DNA of 44,203 nt from an uncultured Clostridium sp. (GTDB lineage Bacteria; Bacillota; Clostridia; Clostridiales; Clostridiaceae): the NCBI GenBank assembly GCA_934746015.1, contig CAKVEW010000028.1, forward strand, positions 1-44,203, written 5' to 3'. Positions 25,727 through 34,366 of this stretch are shown piece by piece; within the stretch, counting starts at the first letter, position 1, and each line of letters opens with the position of its first letter. Made by a program: the position numbers and the translations under genes. The notes below the pieces were generated by a model, which was given only the letters and a program-made list of their open reading frames with translations, made no database searches and had not been told where the DNA came from.

Positions 25727-26198
25727 TAAAAAATAATTAATTATGAAAGGAAATTTTAATTATTTGTTGAATATATCATTAAGTATTATTTTTAAATGAT
25801 GATGGTAATTAAGAAAATATTATAATTTTATTAAAAGGTTGAGTTATTTTATTGTAGATGATAAAATTATAATTGAATTATATTAAAGTTAAATAAAAAA
25901 ATTTGGAAATTTTATTAAAGTGATTATATATTACGGAATATTACATAAATTTTAAAAATGTTAAAAAATTATTTTATAGATACTATCATAATTCAAAATA
26001 ATACAAATGTTTACTTATAATAACAAAAAAATTATTATTTGTTTATTAAAGTATTGTTAAAAAGGTATAATATGATGTAAAATTAATGTATAAGTCGATA
26101 TATAGTTAGTGAATTTGAAATTATTTAAATTGTTTAAATTATGAAAAGAGACAAAGTAGAAAAAATACTAGTAGTTATTTTCTAAAGGAGGAATTATT
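25727..26198. other. Gene-free AT-rich region before ftsZ
   Basis: About 470 bp with no credible coding frame. It contains a 13-bp inverted repeat (25819-25831 ATTATAATTTTAT and 25861-25873 ATAAAATTATAAT, 29-nt gap). Possible ftsZ promoter elements are TTGTTA 26054 / TAAAAT 26078 (18 bp) or TTATTA 26043 / TATAAT 26066 (17 bp). The ftsA gene, which often precedes ftsZ, is absent here. I see no remnant of it. Confidence 0.6.
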
Positions 26199-27320
26199 TT
26201 GTTAGATTTCGAAGTAGATATGCAAGAATTAACCAATATTAAGGTAATTGGTTGTGGTGGCGGCGGTGGTAACGCTGTAAATAGAATGATTGCTGAAGGG
26301 CTAAAAAATGTTGAGTTTATTGCTGTTAATACAGATAAGCAAGCTTTAATGTTATCACATGCTAATGTGAAAATACAAATTGGAGAAAAATTGACAAAGG
26401 GGCTTGGTGCAGGAGCAAATCCTGAAATTGGTAAAAAGGCAGCGGAAGAAAGTAGAGAAGAAATAGCTGAAGCTATTAAGGGAGCTAACATGGTATTTAT
26501 AACTGCTGGGATGGGCGGCGGAACTGGTACTGGTGCAGCACCTATAGTTGCAGAAATAGCTAAGTCCATGAACATATTAACAGTTGGAGTTGTGACTAAG
26601 CCATTCCCATTTGAAGGTAAAAGAAGAATGAGACATGCTGAAATGGGTATAGAGAATCTTATGAAAGCTGTAGATACTTTAGTTATTATTCCAAACGAAA
26701 GACTATTATCTATGGCAGATAAGAAGACAACACTTTTAGATTCATTTAAATTAGCTGATGATGTATTAAGACAAGGTGTACAAGCTATTTCAGACTTAAT
26801 CACTATTCCAGGTGTTGTTAATGCTGACTTTGCTGACATAGAAACTGTTATGTTAAATAAGGGATTAGCTCACATGGGAGTTGGCCATGGTACAGGAGAT
26901 AACAAAGCACAAGATGCAGTTAAGCAAGCAATATCATCACCACTTTTAGAAACATCAATAGATGGAGCAACTGGTGTTATTATAAATTTCACTGGTGGTG
27001 TGGATTTAGGTGCAATAGAAGTATATGAAGCTGCTGATATAGTAAGAGAATCTGCAGATCCAGATGCTAATATTATATTTGGTGCTGTTATTGATGAAAC
27101 TTTAACAGATGAGATAAGAATAACTGTAATAGCAACAGGATTTGAAGAAGATAATAATAAATTGTTAAATCATGAACCTATTTTTGAGAAAAAAATAGTA
27201 AAGGAAGAAAAGGCTACTGTGGAAACATCAACAACAGAGCAATCAAGAAAGGTAGATCCACTATTAGATATTGAAACTGATAGTGTAAACATTCCAAGCT
27301 TTTTAAGATCAAGAAAATAG
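26199..27320 (+). CDS. ftsZ: Cell division protein FtsZ
   Basis: Tubulin-like GTPase that forms the division ring, and the polar septum in sporulation. The 373 residues comprise the globular domain and a short linker. The C-terminal peptide [21 protein letters not shown] resembles the FtsA/SepF-binding tail. The nucleotide motifs are [13 protein letters not shown] near 20-32 and the tubulin signature [14 protein letters not shown] near 105-118. The T7 loop region is [14 protein letters not shown] start, 8 nt after AAAGGAGG. It is monocistronic by its terminator. Its position just before spoIIGA-sigE-sigG is the classical Bacillus/Clostridium order. Confidence 0.97.
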   Translation: MLDFEVDMQELTNIKVIGCGGGGGNAVNRMIAEGLKNVEFIAVNTDKQALMLSHANVKIQIGEKLTKGLGAGANPEIGKKAAEESREEIAEAIKGANMVFITAGMGGGTGTGAAPIVAEIAKSMNILTVGVVTKPFPFEGKRRMRHAEMGIENLMKAVDTLVIIPNERLLSMADKKTTLLDSFKLADDVLRQGVQAISDLITIPGVVNADFADIETVMLNKGLAHMGVGHGTGDNKAQDAVKQAISSPLLETSIDGATGVIINFTGGVDLGAIEVYEAADIVRESADPDANIIFGAVIDETLTDEIRITVIATGFEEDNNKLLNHEPIFEKKIVKEEKATVETSTTEQSRKVDPLLDIETDSVNIPSFLRSRK

Positions 27321-27335
27321 TATAGTGTATTTTTG

Positions 27336-27372
27336 AAAGACCAAGAAGAGGATATTCTTGGTCTTTTTTTTG
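27336..27372 (+). terminator. ftsZ terminator
   Basis: AAAGACCAAGAA (27336-27347) pairs perfectly with TTCTTGGTCTTT (27355-27366) around a 7-nt loop, followed by a long T run. Confidence 0.95.
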
Positions 27373-27488
27373 TTTTTAAACATATTAATAAATATGGTTT
27401 AACTTTGTTGTATTTTATTAGAAAACTTTAATAACTGTAATTAAATGTAATAAATGATAGATGAAAATAAAAAAAACAGTGAGTTATT

Positions 27489-27521
27489 ATGACAAAATTT
27501 TGAAATGAAACAGTTTATAAT
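27489..27521 (+). promoter_or_regulatory. Possible Spo0A-dependent spoIIG promoter with long spacer
   Basis: ATGACA (27489-27494) and TATAAT (27516-27521) are 21 bp apart. The Bacillus spoIIG promoter also has an overlong spacer (22 bp) and needs Spo0A bound over the -35. On the reverse strand, TTTTGTCATAA at 27488-27498 is a loose 0A-box match (TGTCGAA, 5 of 7). Suggestive only. Confidence 0.4.
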
Positions 27522-27544
27522 TTAAGTACAAAGGGGGAAGGAAA

Positions 27545-28348
27545 ATGGTTATATATATAGATATACTTTTAACTGAAAATTTTATAGTTAACTTATTTTT
27601 GTTATTAATTTCATTAAAAATTTTAAGATATAAATATTTTAAGACTATTTATTTAGCAGCAATTCTTGGTGCAGTATATACTTTAGTCTTATTTATGAAT
27701 ATTGAGATATTAGTTTCTTTACCCTTTAAGTTTATTGTAGTTATACTGATGCTTATGATTAGTACTAAAAATATAAATTTAATAAAACTAATAAAATCAG
27801 GAACTACATTTCTTATAGTATCATTTACCTTATGTGGAATTGCTTTTGCTTTTTCGATGATGGAAAATTATAATAGTTATTTTGAAAATTATTCAATTAA
27901 TAATTATTCTATAAAGTATTTATTATTATCAATTATGTTGCTTTATATAGTTATAGTTAGGGTAATTGATTATTTAAAAGATAGGGCTTTAGTTAACAAT
28001 TTTATTTTTGATGTAGAGATATCAAATAAGGAAATGGCTGTTGTTATTAAAGCCTTATTAGATACTGGTAATGCCCTTAGAGAGCCAGTTACAAATTTAC
28101 CTTGTATAATAATTGAAAGTGATTTCCTTAAAGAATTTGATATAAAAAGTGAGGAGGAGTTTTCAATACCATATAGCACTATTGGTGAATATGGAAATTT
28201 AAAAGGTTTCAAATCTAGAGAGGTAAGAATTAGAGGAGAAGATAAAGAGTGGAAGGATATAGAGGTAATAGTTTGTAGATGTAAAAATAAATTAAGTAAA
28301 AATAATGAGTTTAATGCATTATTATCAAGAGGAGTAGTATGGTTATGA
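27545..28348 (+). CDS. spoIIGA: Sporulation sigma-E processing peptidase SpoIIGA
   Basis: A membrane aspartic protease that cleaves pro-sigma-E in the mother cell after a signal from the forespore (SpoIIR). The 267 residues begin with about five membrane segments (residues 3-24, 34-50, 57-74, 84-104, 124-140). The soluble protease domain follows, with catalytic Asp173 in [12 protein letters not shown]. It is shorter than the Bacillus protein (about 309 residues), mostly at the C terminus. The ribosome site is AAGGGGGAAGG. Its last 10 nt overlap the start of sigE, its substrate, so the two are translationally coupled. Confidence 0.93.
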   Translation: MVIYIDILLTENFIVNLFLLLISLKILRYKYFKTIYLAAILGAVYTLVLFMNIEILVSLPFKFIVVILMLMISTKNINLIKLIKSGTTFLIVSFTLCGIAFAFSMMENYNSYFENYSINNYSIKYLLLSIMLLYIVIVRVIDYLKDRALVNNFIFDVEISNKEMAVVIKALLDTGNALREPVTNLPCIIIESDFLKEFDIKSEEEFSIPYSTIGEYGNLKGFKSREVRIRGEDKEWKDIEVIVCRCKNKLSKNNEFNALLSRGVVWL

Positions 28349-29052
28349 TAAAAATAAAAATATTGTTAAATAGAATTATAGAAAAATTGAAGTTTTTAAA
28401 AGGTGAACTCCATTATGTAGGAGGAAGCGAAGCCTTACCTCCTCCACTTAAAAAAGATGAAGAAGAAGAATTAGTTAATAAACTGATTCAGGGAGATGAA
28501 TCAATAAGAGATATTCTTATAGAGAGAAACTTAAGATTAGTTGTGTATATTGCTAGGAAATTTGAAAATACTGGCTTTGGAGTGGAGGATTTAATTTCTG
28601 TTGGTACAATAGGATTAATAAAGGCTGTAAATACTTTTAATCCAGAAAAAAAAATCAAGCTTGCAACTTATGCATCTAGATGTATAGAAAATGAAATATT
28701 GATGTATTTAAGAAGAAATAGCAAGGTAAAAGCTGAAATTTCATTTTATGAGCCACTAAATATAGACTGGGATGGTAATGAACTTTTATTATCAGATATT
28801 TTAGGAACTGAAAATGATATAGTTTATAATTTGATAGAAGATGAAATTGATAAAGAATTATTATTTTTAGCCCTTAAGCATTTAAATGATAGGGAAAAAG
28901 AAATTGTAAGATTAAGATTTGGCCTAAATGGAACTAGAGAAAAAACTCAAAAGGAAGTAGCAGATATGCTTGGAATATCACAATCTTATATTTCTAGATT
29001 AGAAAAGAAAATTATTAATAGATTAAAAAAAGAAATCAATAAGATGATTTAG
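28339..29052 (+). CDS. sigE: Sporulation sigma factor sigma-E (pro-form)
   Basis: The early mother-cell sigma factor. The 237 residues start with an amphipathic basic pro-sequence of about 25 residues. The processing site context [14 protein letters not shown] matches the Bacillus [13 protein letters not shown], so cleavage is expected around His25/Tyr26. Region 2: [48 protein letters not shown]. Region 4: [14 protein letters not shown] and [20 protein letters not shown]. Two in-frame ATGs (28339, 28345) exist, and the first has better spacing from AGAGGAG. It overlaps spoIIGA. Confidence 0.95.
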   Translation: MVMIKIKILLNRIIEKLKFLKGELHYVGGSEALPPPLKKDEEEELVNKLIQGDESIRDILIERNLRLVVYIARKFENTGFGVEDLISVGTIGLIKAVNTFNPEKKIKLATYASRCIENEILMYLRRNSKVKAEISFYEPLNIDWDGNELLLSDILGTENDIVYNLIEDEIDKELLFLALKHLNDREKEIVRLRFGLNGTREKTQKEVADMLGISQSYISRLEKKIINRLKKEINKMI

Positions 29053-29062
29053 TTTGTCTTTA

Positions 29063-29092
29063 GTATAAAACATATCACTCTCGGGGATACTT
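29063..29092 (+). promoter_or_regulatory. Sigma-F/sigma-G type promoter of sigG
   Basis: GTATA at 29063-29067 and GGGGATACTT at 29083-29092, 15 bp apart, fit the forespore consensus GYATA-N15-17-GGNNANANTR with one mismatch at the last base. In Bacillus, sigG is transcribed from a sigma-F promoter placed between sigE and sigG. The predicted start near 29099 lies after the ATG at 29097. Confidence 0.65.
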
Positions 29093-29132
29093 TTTAATGC
29101 AGTATGATATTACTTCCGAAGGGGATGATAAC

Positions 29133-29906
29133 TTGATTATTAATAAGGTGGAAATCTGTGGTGTTAATACTTCGAAACTACCTATCTTAAAAGAAAAAGA
29201 AAAGAGAGAATTGCTTTTAAGAATGAGAGATGGGGATAGAAGTGCTAGAGAAATATTTATAAAAGGAAATTTAAGATTGGTTTTAAGCGTAATTCAAAGA
29301 TTTAATAATAGAGGAGAAAATGTAGATGACTTATTTCAAGTAGGATGTATAGGACTAATGAAGTCAATTGATAATTTTGATTTAGGTCAAAATGTTAAAT
29401 TTTCAACCTATGCTGTTCCTATGATAATTGGTGAAATTAGAAGATATCTAAGGGATAATAATTCAATAAGAGTAAGTAGGTCTTTAAGAGATATAGCATA
29501 TAAAGCCTTATTAGTGAGAGATAAGTTAATAAAAGAAAATAATAAAGAACCAACAGTTTCACAAATTGCAAAAGAATTGAATTTGCCTAGAGAAGAAGTA
29601 GTTTTTGCTTTAGATGCTATTCAGGATCCAGTATCATTATATGAACCAATATATCATGATGGTGGAGATGCAATATATGTTATGGATCAATTAAGTGATT
29701 CTAAAAATACAGATGAAAGTTGGCTTGAAAATATATCAATAAAAGAAGCTATGAAAAAATTAAATGCTAGAGAAAAACTTATATTAACATTAAGATTCTT
29801 TAATGGGAGAACACAAATGGAAGTAGCTGATGAAATAGGAATATCTCAAGCTCAAGTATCAAGACTAGAAAAAACTGCATTAAAGCATATGAGAAAATAT
29901 GTATAG
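29133..29906 (+). CDS. sigG: Sporulation sigma factor sigma-G
   Basis: The late forespore sigma factor. With the TTG at 29133 the protein has about 257 residues and starts LIINKVEICGVNTSKLP, matching Bacillus sigma-G (SRNKVEICGVDTSKLP) almost from its first residue. AAGGGG lies 8 nt upstream of that TTG. The longer frame from ATG 29097 would begin at or before the predicted transcription start and adds 12 unconserved residues. Region 2: NLRLVLSVIQRFNNRG, FQVGCIGLMKSIDNFD, YAVPMIIGEIRRYLRD. Region 4: REKLILTLRFFNG, EVADEIGISQAQVSRLEK. There is no pro-sequence, as expected. Confidence 0.94.
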   Translation: MIINKVEICGVNTSKLPILKEKEKRELLLRMRDGDRSAREIFIKGNLRLVLSVIQRFNNRGENVDDLFQVGCIGLMKSIDNFDLGQNVKFSTYAVPMIIGEIRRYLRDNNSIRVSRSLRDIAYKALLVRDKLIKENNKEPTVSQIAKELNLPREEVVFALDAIQDPVSLYEPIYHDGGDAIYVMDQLSDSKNTDESWLENISIKEAMKKLNAREKLILTLRFFNGRTQMEVADEIGISQAQVSRLEKTALKHMRKYV

Positions 29907-29926
29907 AGCTCTTAAAAGAGCTCTAT
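29903..29926. repeat. Perfect 11-bp inverted repeat over the sigG stop codon
   Basis: ATAGAGCTCTT (29903-29913) and AAGAGCTCTAT (29916-29926) are separated by only two bases and contain the TAG stop. A purine-rich stretch follows (GAAATGAAAATAAAA) with no T run, so it is not a standard terminator in either direction. It could be an mRNA 3'-end hairpin or a protein-binding palindrome. Confidence 0.7.
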
Positions 29927-29972
29927 GAAATGAAAATAAAATGTACATGCTTTATAATTTAAGGAGGTTTAT

Positions 29973-30284
29973 ATGGGTTTTTTTGATAATATTAAAGTTG
30001 AAGAAGAAAAAACAATAGACGAAAATGAGTTTTTACTACATTCTTTAAATGCACTTAGAACAATGGAGGTAATAGACATTAAAACTGGGACAAAACTTGG
30101 ATTTATTAAGGATTTTGTTATAGATACTAAAGAAAGCAAAGTAGTATCCATATTGCTAAATGGTATGCCAAAGGGGTGGTTTAGTAAAGATGAAGATATT
30201 GAAATACCTTGGAATAAAGTGAAAAAAGCTGGAATTGAAGTTATCCTAATTGATAGCACAGATATAGAAAAATTAAACTTATAA
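29973..30284 (+). CDS. ylmC: YlmC/YmxH family PRC-barrel sporulation protein
   Basis: A 103-residue protein. After a short acidic N-terminal extension, one PRC-barrel (MEVIDIKTGTKLGFIKDFVID, then IPWNKVKKAGIEVILID) fills residues 30-100. YlmC in Bacillus follows sigG, and YmxH relatives are expressed in sporulation, but the molecular role is not known. AAGGAGG lies 6 nt before the ATG. It is longer than the usual 80-odd residues because of the N-terminal extension. Confidence 0.85.
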   Translation: MGFFDNIKVEEEKTIDENEFLLHSLNALRTMEVIDIKTGTKLGFIKDFVIDTKESKVVSILLNGMPKGWFSKDEDIEIPWNKVKKAGIEVILIDSTDIEKLNL

Positions 30285-30358
30285 AAAATATAGAAATAAT
30301 TAAGGAAAATATGTATAATTTATATTAGACCAAAGAAACTTAGAAAGGCGTGAAAGAG

Positions 30359-30814
30359 ATGAGATGTCCATTTTGCTCATTTGAGGAAAGTAAAGTGGTA
30401 GATTCTAGATCAACAGATGATAGCACTACAATAAGAAGAAGAAGAGAATGCTTAAAATGTGGGAAGAGATATACTACATATGAAAAAGTAGAGGATATTC
30501 CAATTTTAGTTGTTAAAAGAGATTCTACTAGGGAAAACTTTAATAAAGAAAAAATTATAAATGGTCTTATTAGAGCCTGTCAAAAGAGACCTGTATCTAG
30601 ACAACAAATTGAAGATTTGGCAGAAGATATTGAAAAGACAATTTCTAACAAAATGATAACAGAAGTTAACTCAAAATTGATTGGTGAAATGGTAATGGAA
30701 AGATTAAAGAATTTTGATGAAATATCTTACGTTAGATTTGCTTCTGTATATAGAGAATTTAAAGATATAAATACTTTTTTAGAAGAAATAAAAAGTTTGG
30801 TTTCCAAAAAGTAA
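30359..30814 (+). CDS. nrdR: Transcriptional repressor NrdR
   Basis: Represses ribonucleotide reductase genes in response to ATP/dATP. The 151 residues consist of an N-terminal zinc ribbon with Cys3, Cys6 (MRCPFC), Cys31 and Cys34 (CLKCGKR), then an ATP-cone near 46-136 (VVKRDSTRENFNKEKIINGL). A GTG 9 nt upstream is in frame but almost touches the AAAGG ribosome site. The family begins MRCPFC, so the ATG is the start. A perfect 20-bp hairpin starts at its stop codon. No nrd genes are in the window. Confidence 0.95.
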   Translation: MRCPFCSFEESKVVDSRSTDDSTTIRRRRECLKCGKRYTTYEKVEDIPILVVKRDSTRENFNKEKIINGLIRACQKRPVSRQQIEDLAEDIEKTISNKMITEVNSKLIGEMVMERLKNFDEISYVRFASVYREFKDINTFLEEIKSLVSKK

Positions 30815-30862
30815 AAGCTGTTAAAATGATTTTTATCATTTTAACAGCTTTTACTTTTCTTA
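30811..30862 (+). terminator. nrdR terminator, 20-bp perfect stem
   Basis: Positions 30811-30830 and 30835-30854 are exact inverted copies (arm begins GTAAAAGCTG) with a TTTT loop. The T-rich TTTTACTTTTCTT follows on the + side and an A-rich stretch precedes it, so it could also work for minus-strand transcripts. It includes the last base of the final sense codon and the TAA stop. Confidence 0.88.
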
Positions 30863-30988
30863 TAGGAAGAGATATATCATTTTTAATAAGTTAAAAATAA
30901 GTTAAATAATTAAATAGTAGCTCAAAAAAATAGATAATAGACTTAATAAATGGTAAAATATATTAAAACAGTTAAATGAGGTGACTAA

Positions 30989-31726
30989 ATGATTAGCTTA
31001 TACAAAAGGGATTTTAAAAAGGAAAATGATTTTCTTATTTATGATTTAGGAAAGATAAATATAGTTTTTTCAACAGCTGAAAATGATAGAAGTTTTAATA
31101 GACATAAGGATTTTGGTGTAGAGAATTTAAATAGTATAGTAAGGGATTTTGAGTTAGATAACATAGAATATTTAAATCAAATTCATAGTGATAATGTTTA
31201 TATATATAATAAGTTAAATAAAGATATAAAAGATAAAGAAGGGGATGCTTTAATAACAAAGGAAAAGAATACCGCAATAGGTGTTTTCACAGCAGACTGT
31301 GTTCCTATTATTATAGCAGATGTAAAAAATAATATTATTGCCTCTATTCATAGTGGATGGAAAGGGACCTTCAATTCAATAGTTTTGAAGACCTTAGAGA
31401 AAATGAGAAATGAATTTAATATAGATATTAATGAAACAAAAGTATTTATAGGGCCTCATATAAGGCAATGTTGCTATGAGGTATCTGAGGAGTTGAAAAA
31501 ATCTTTTATTGATAAAACAAAAATAGAAGAAAGTAAATTGTTTAAAGATAGAAATTTGAGTATGGAAGAGTGTATATTAAAGGATTTAAGAAAGTTTGGA
31601 ATAAATGAAAGTAATATTTATTCTTTAAAACTATGCACTCATTGTGAAGATGATATTAAGTTATATTCATATAGAAAATCAGTAGGAACTTATGGAAGAA
31701 TGTTTTCGTTTGCTTTTATAAAATAA
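30989..31726 (+). CDS. ylmD: YlmD/YfiH (LACC1-type) purine nucleoside enzyme
   Basis: A 245-residue protein of the multicopper-oxidase-like DUF152 family, now known to act on purine nucleosides (adenosine deamination/phosphorolysis). In Proteobacteria it is also called PgeF. The zinc site residues His66 (QIHSDNVY), Cys104 (FTADCVPI) and His121 (ASIHSGWKGT) are present, as are GPHIRQCCYEV and the C-terminal SYRKSVGTYGRMFSF. In Bacillus, ylmD follows ylmC behind sigG. Here nrdR is inserted between them. GAGGTG lies 6 nt before the ATG. The gene ends 12 nt before phoB, so it may share its transcript. Confidence 0.9.
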   Translation: MISLYKRDFKKENDFLIYDLGKINIVFSTAENDRSFNRHKDFGVENLNSIVRDFELDNIEYLNQIHSDNVYIYNKLNKDIKDKEGDALITKEKNTAIGVFTADCVPIIIADVKNNIIASIHSGWKGTFNSIVLKTLEKMRNEFNIDINETKVFIGPHIRQCCYEVSEELKKSFIDKTKIEESKLFKDRNLSMEECILKDLRKFGINESNIYSLKLCTHCEDDIKLYSYRKSVGTYGRMFSFAFIK

Positions 31727-31738
31727 GGAGGGATATTC

Positions 31739-32437
31739 ATGTCATCAGAAAAAATACTAGTAGTAGATGATGAAGATCATATTGTAGAATTAATTAGTTA
31801 TAATTTAATTAATTCAGGTTATAGCGTTATTACAGCTAATAATGGAATAGATGCTGTAAGAATAGCAAAAGAAGAGAATCCAAATTTAATTTTATTAGAT
31901 TTAATGATTCCAGGATTAGATGGGTATGATGTATGTAAAGCTATCAGAAGTGATGTGAATACTAAGAATACTTCTATAATAATGCTAACAGCTAAGGGAG
32001 AAGAATTAGATAAGATATTAGGGTTAGAACTTGGTGCAGATGACTATATTACAAAGCCATTTTCTATAAGGGAACTTTTAGCTAGAATTAAAGCTATACT
32101 TAGAAGAACAAAATCTTTAGCTACCAGCGAAGAAATATATGAATCTAATGGAATTTATATTAATTTTGAAAGAAGAGAAGTTACTATTTTAGGCAATAAG
32201 ATAGATTTAACTTTAAAGGAATTTGAATTACTTGAGATATTAGTTAAAAATAGAGGGAAAATATTAACTAGAGAAACTCTTCTAGATAAAATATGGGGAT
32301 ATGAATATCTTGGAGAAACAAGAACTATTGATGTTCATATTAGATATTTAAGAAAAAAAATAGAAGCAGATGATAAAAATCCAAAATTTATTGAAACTAT
32401 AAGAGGAGTAGGATATAGATTTAATCCTAATAATTAA
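31739..32437 (+). CDS. phoB: Phosphate response regulator PhoB/PhoP (OmpR family)
   Basis: A 232-residue two-component regulator. The receiver domain opens ILVVDDEDH, with phospho-acceptor Asp54 in LILLDLMIPG, the switch Thr in MLTAKG, and Lys in YITKPFS. The winged-helix output domain has LTLKEFELLEIL, GETRTIDVHIRYLRKKIE and RGVGYRF. The kinase gene follows after 2 nt. The pst genes lie directly downstream, which supports phosphate sensing over other OmpR-family roles. In Bacillus the name would be phoP. AAGGAGGG is the ribosome site. Confidence 0.93.
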   Translation: MSSEKILVVDDEDHIVELISYNLINSGYSVITANNGIDAVRIAKEENPNLILLDLMIPGLDGYDVCKAIRSDVNTKNTSIIMLTAKGEELDKILGLELGADDYITKPFSIRELLARIKAILRRTKSLATSEEIYESNGIYINFERREVTILGNKIDLTLKEFELLEILVKNRGKILTRETLLDKIWGYEYLGETRTIDVHIRYLRKKIEADDKNPKFIETIRGVGYRFNPNN

Positions 32438-32439
32438 CT

Positions 32440-34140
32440 ATGAAGAAAAGAATATTAGTATCATCATTAATAACAGTAATATTTGCCTTAATAGTAGTGA
32501 CTTCTTCTTTCATTGCAGTATTAAATGTTAAGGAAATTGATAGAACAAAAGAAACTTTATCAGCTTATAATGATATGATTATAAGACATATAAATTTAGG
32601 AGATGAAGATTTAACTGGATTTACAATTAATAAGTCTAAAGTTAGATTTACAATAGTAGATAAAGAGGGAAATGTTATTAAGGACTCAGAAAATAATAGC
32701 CTTGAAAATCATTCTGGTAGAGAAGAAATAATAAATGCTTTTAAGAATGGAAAAGCTACTTCAACAAGATATAGTAAAACAGAAGCTGTTAATGTTATTT
32801 ATTTTGCAACAAGAATTGATGATAATACAGTATTGAGATCTTCAGTACCTATAAGTAATATTAAATTTTTTAATGAAGGATATTTAAAATATTATTTTAT
32901 AATAATATTTTTTGTTGTTCTATTAAGTTTAGGACTTTCATTAAAGTTAATTAGAGCTATTATTTATCCATTAAAAGAATTAGAAATAGCAACTGATAAA
33001 ATTGCTAATGGAGATTATAGTAGAAGAGTTAATATACATACTAATGATGAAATAGGATCATTAGCAAATACTTTCAATAATATGGCAGATCAACTTAATT
33101 CTAAAATTATAGATTCTATAGATAAGCAAAATAAGTTAGAAGCAATACTAGAGAGTATGGAGAGCGGTGTAATAGCTGTAGATAATAAGCAAAATGTAAT
33201 TCTTATTAATCCTTATGCTCAAAACTTGTTTGGAATAAATAAGGATATTATAGGTAAGAATATTTCAGAATATATAATTGACTATGATATAATTTCATTT
33301 ATGAGAAGTATACATGAAATTGAAACAAAGGAAATTAAACTTTTGCATCCTATTCCAAGGGAACTTAGAATAAAGAAAGCACCTATAATAAATACTAAGA
33401 AAATACCTATTGGAGTAGTTTTAACAGTTTTAGATATTACTGATATAAAGAGGCTGGAGAATATCAGAAGTCAATTTGTGGCTAATGTATCTCATGAACT
33501 TAAAACTCCCTTAACATCCATTAAAGGATTTGCAGAAACCTTGAGATATGTTGAAGATAATAACACTAGAAATAAGTTTTTAGATATTATAGATAAAGAA
33601 ACTGAAAGATTAACAACTTTAATTAATGATATATTAATTTTATCAAATATAGAAAATAATAGTAAGATGAAGGAAGAGGAGTTCAATCCTTCTGAAGTTG
33701 TTAAAGACGTAATTAATATGTTTGATAATCAAGTTAATAATAAAGAGGTTGAGATAAACTTTGATGATAAAGGAAGTAAGGAACTTATTGGAGATAGAGA
33801 TAAGTTCTATCAGATGATGTTAAATTTAGTTGAAAATGCAGTGAAATATTCAAATGATAAAGTAATAATTAACATAAGGACCTATGAAGATCAATATTAT
33901 GAATATATTGAGGTTGAGGATAATGGGATAGGAATTCCACCAGAAGATTTACCAAGAATTTTTGAAAGATTTTATAGAGTTGATAAATCTCGTGCAAAAG
34001 GTGGAACTGGACTAGGATTAGCAATAGTAAAGCATATTGCTAAAATGTTTAATGGAGAAGTGTATGTAGATTCCATATTAAATAAAGGTACAAAATTTAC
34101 TATCAAGATTAGAAAAATAAGAAAACTTGTTGAATTTTAG
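32440..34140 (+). CDS. phoR: Phosphate sensor histidine kinase PhoR
   Basis: A 566-residue membrane kinase. TM1 is near 5-29, followed by an extracytoplasmic domain of about 120 residues, TM2 near 151-171, HAMP near 172-224 and PAS near 230-340. The HisKA domain has phospho-His352 (VANVSHELKTPLTS). The HATPase domain has the N box NLVENAVKYS, G1 VEDNGIGIP, F box IFERFYRVDKSR and G2 GGTGLGLAIVKH. It phosphorylates the regulator encoded just upstream. It has no clear ribosome site of its own and may be coupled to phoB. The extracytoplasmic domain is PhoR-like in size. Control by PstSCAB-PhoU is expected from the neighbours. Confidence 0.93.
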   Translation: MKKRILVSSLITVIFALIVVTSSFIAVLNVKEIDRTKETLSAYNDMIIRHINLGDEDLTGFTINKSKVRFTIVDKEGNVIKDSENNSLENHSGREEIINAFKNGKATSTRYSKTEAVNVIYFATRIDDNTVLRSSVPISNIKFFNEGYLKYYFIIIFFVVLLSLGLSLKLIRAIIYPLKELEIATDKIANGDYSRRVNIHTNDEIGSLANTFNNMADQLNSKIIDSIDKQNKLEAILESMESGVIAVDNKQNVILINPYAQNLFGINKDIIGKNISEYIIDYDIISFMRSIHEIETKEIKLLHPIPRELRIKKAPIINTKKIPIGVVLTVLDITDIKRLENIRSQFVANVSHELKTPLTSIKGFAETLRYVEDNNTRNKFLDIIDKETERLTTLINDILILSNIENNSKMKEEEFNPSEVVKDVINMFDNQVNNKEVEINFDDKGSKELIGDRDKFYQMMLNLVENAVKYSNDKVIINIRTYEDQYYEYIEVEDNGIGIPPEDLPRIFERFYRVDKSRAKGGTGLGLAIVKHIAKMFNGEVYVDSILNKGTKFTIKIRKIRKLVEF

Positions 34141-34241
34141 TTTTTAGAAGTTGTGTTAAAAGCATTTTATTTAAATTGTTTTTAATACAACTTTTTTTGT
34201 TCTCTTAGATTCTATATTTATAACAAGAATTGTTAAAATTA

Positions 34242-34309
34242 TTTAACATAACTATAACTTTTCTTAACATGTAAATAATATTTACTTAACCTTTAGGGAT
34301 TAATATAAA
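34242..34309 (+). promoter_or_regulatory. PHO-box-like 11-bp repeats and promoter of pstS
   Basis: TTAACA-type hexamers recur with 11-bp phase: TTAACA 34243, TATAAC 34253, TTAACA 34264, a weak position at 34275 and TTAACC 34286. PhoB/PhoP sites are direct repeats of this kind (TTAACA in Firmicutes), one per helical turn. TATAAA at 34304-34309 lies 12 bp after the last repeat and can serve as -10 without a -35. Confidence 0.6.
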
Positions 34310-34366
34310 TATATAAGATAAATTAATAGAATAAAATAGTTAATTGTTAATTTGGAGGAGATATTT

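Noticed and set aside
26168..26839. A 223-codon open frame on the minus strand over ftsZ
   Set aside because: It mirrors ftsZ codons, is unusually rich in Pro/Ala/Ser strings, has no ribosome site and resembles nothing known. FtsZ is certain on the other strand.
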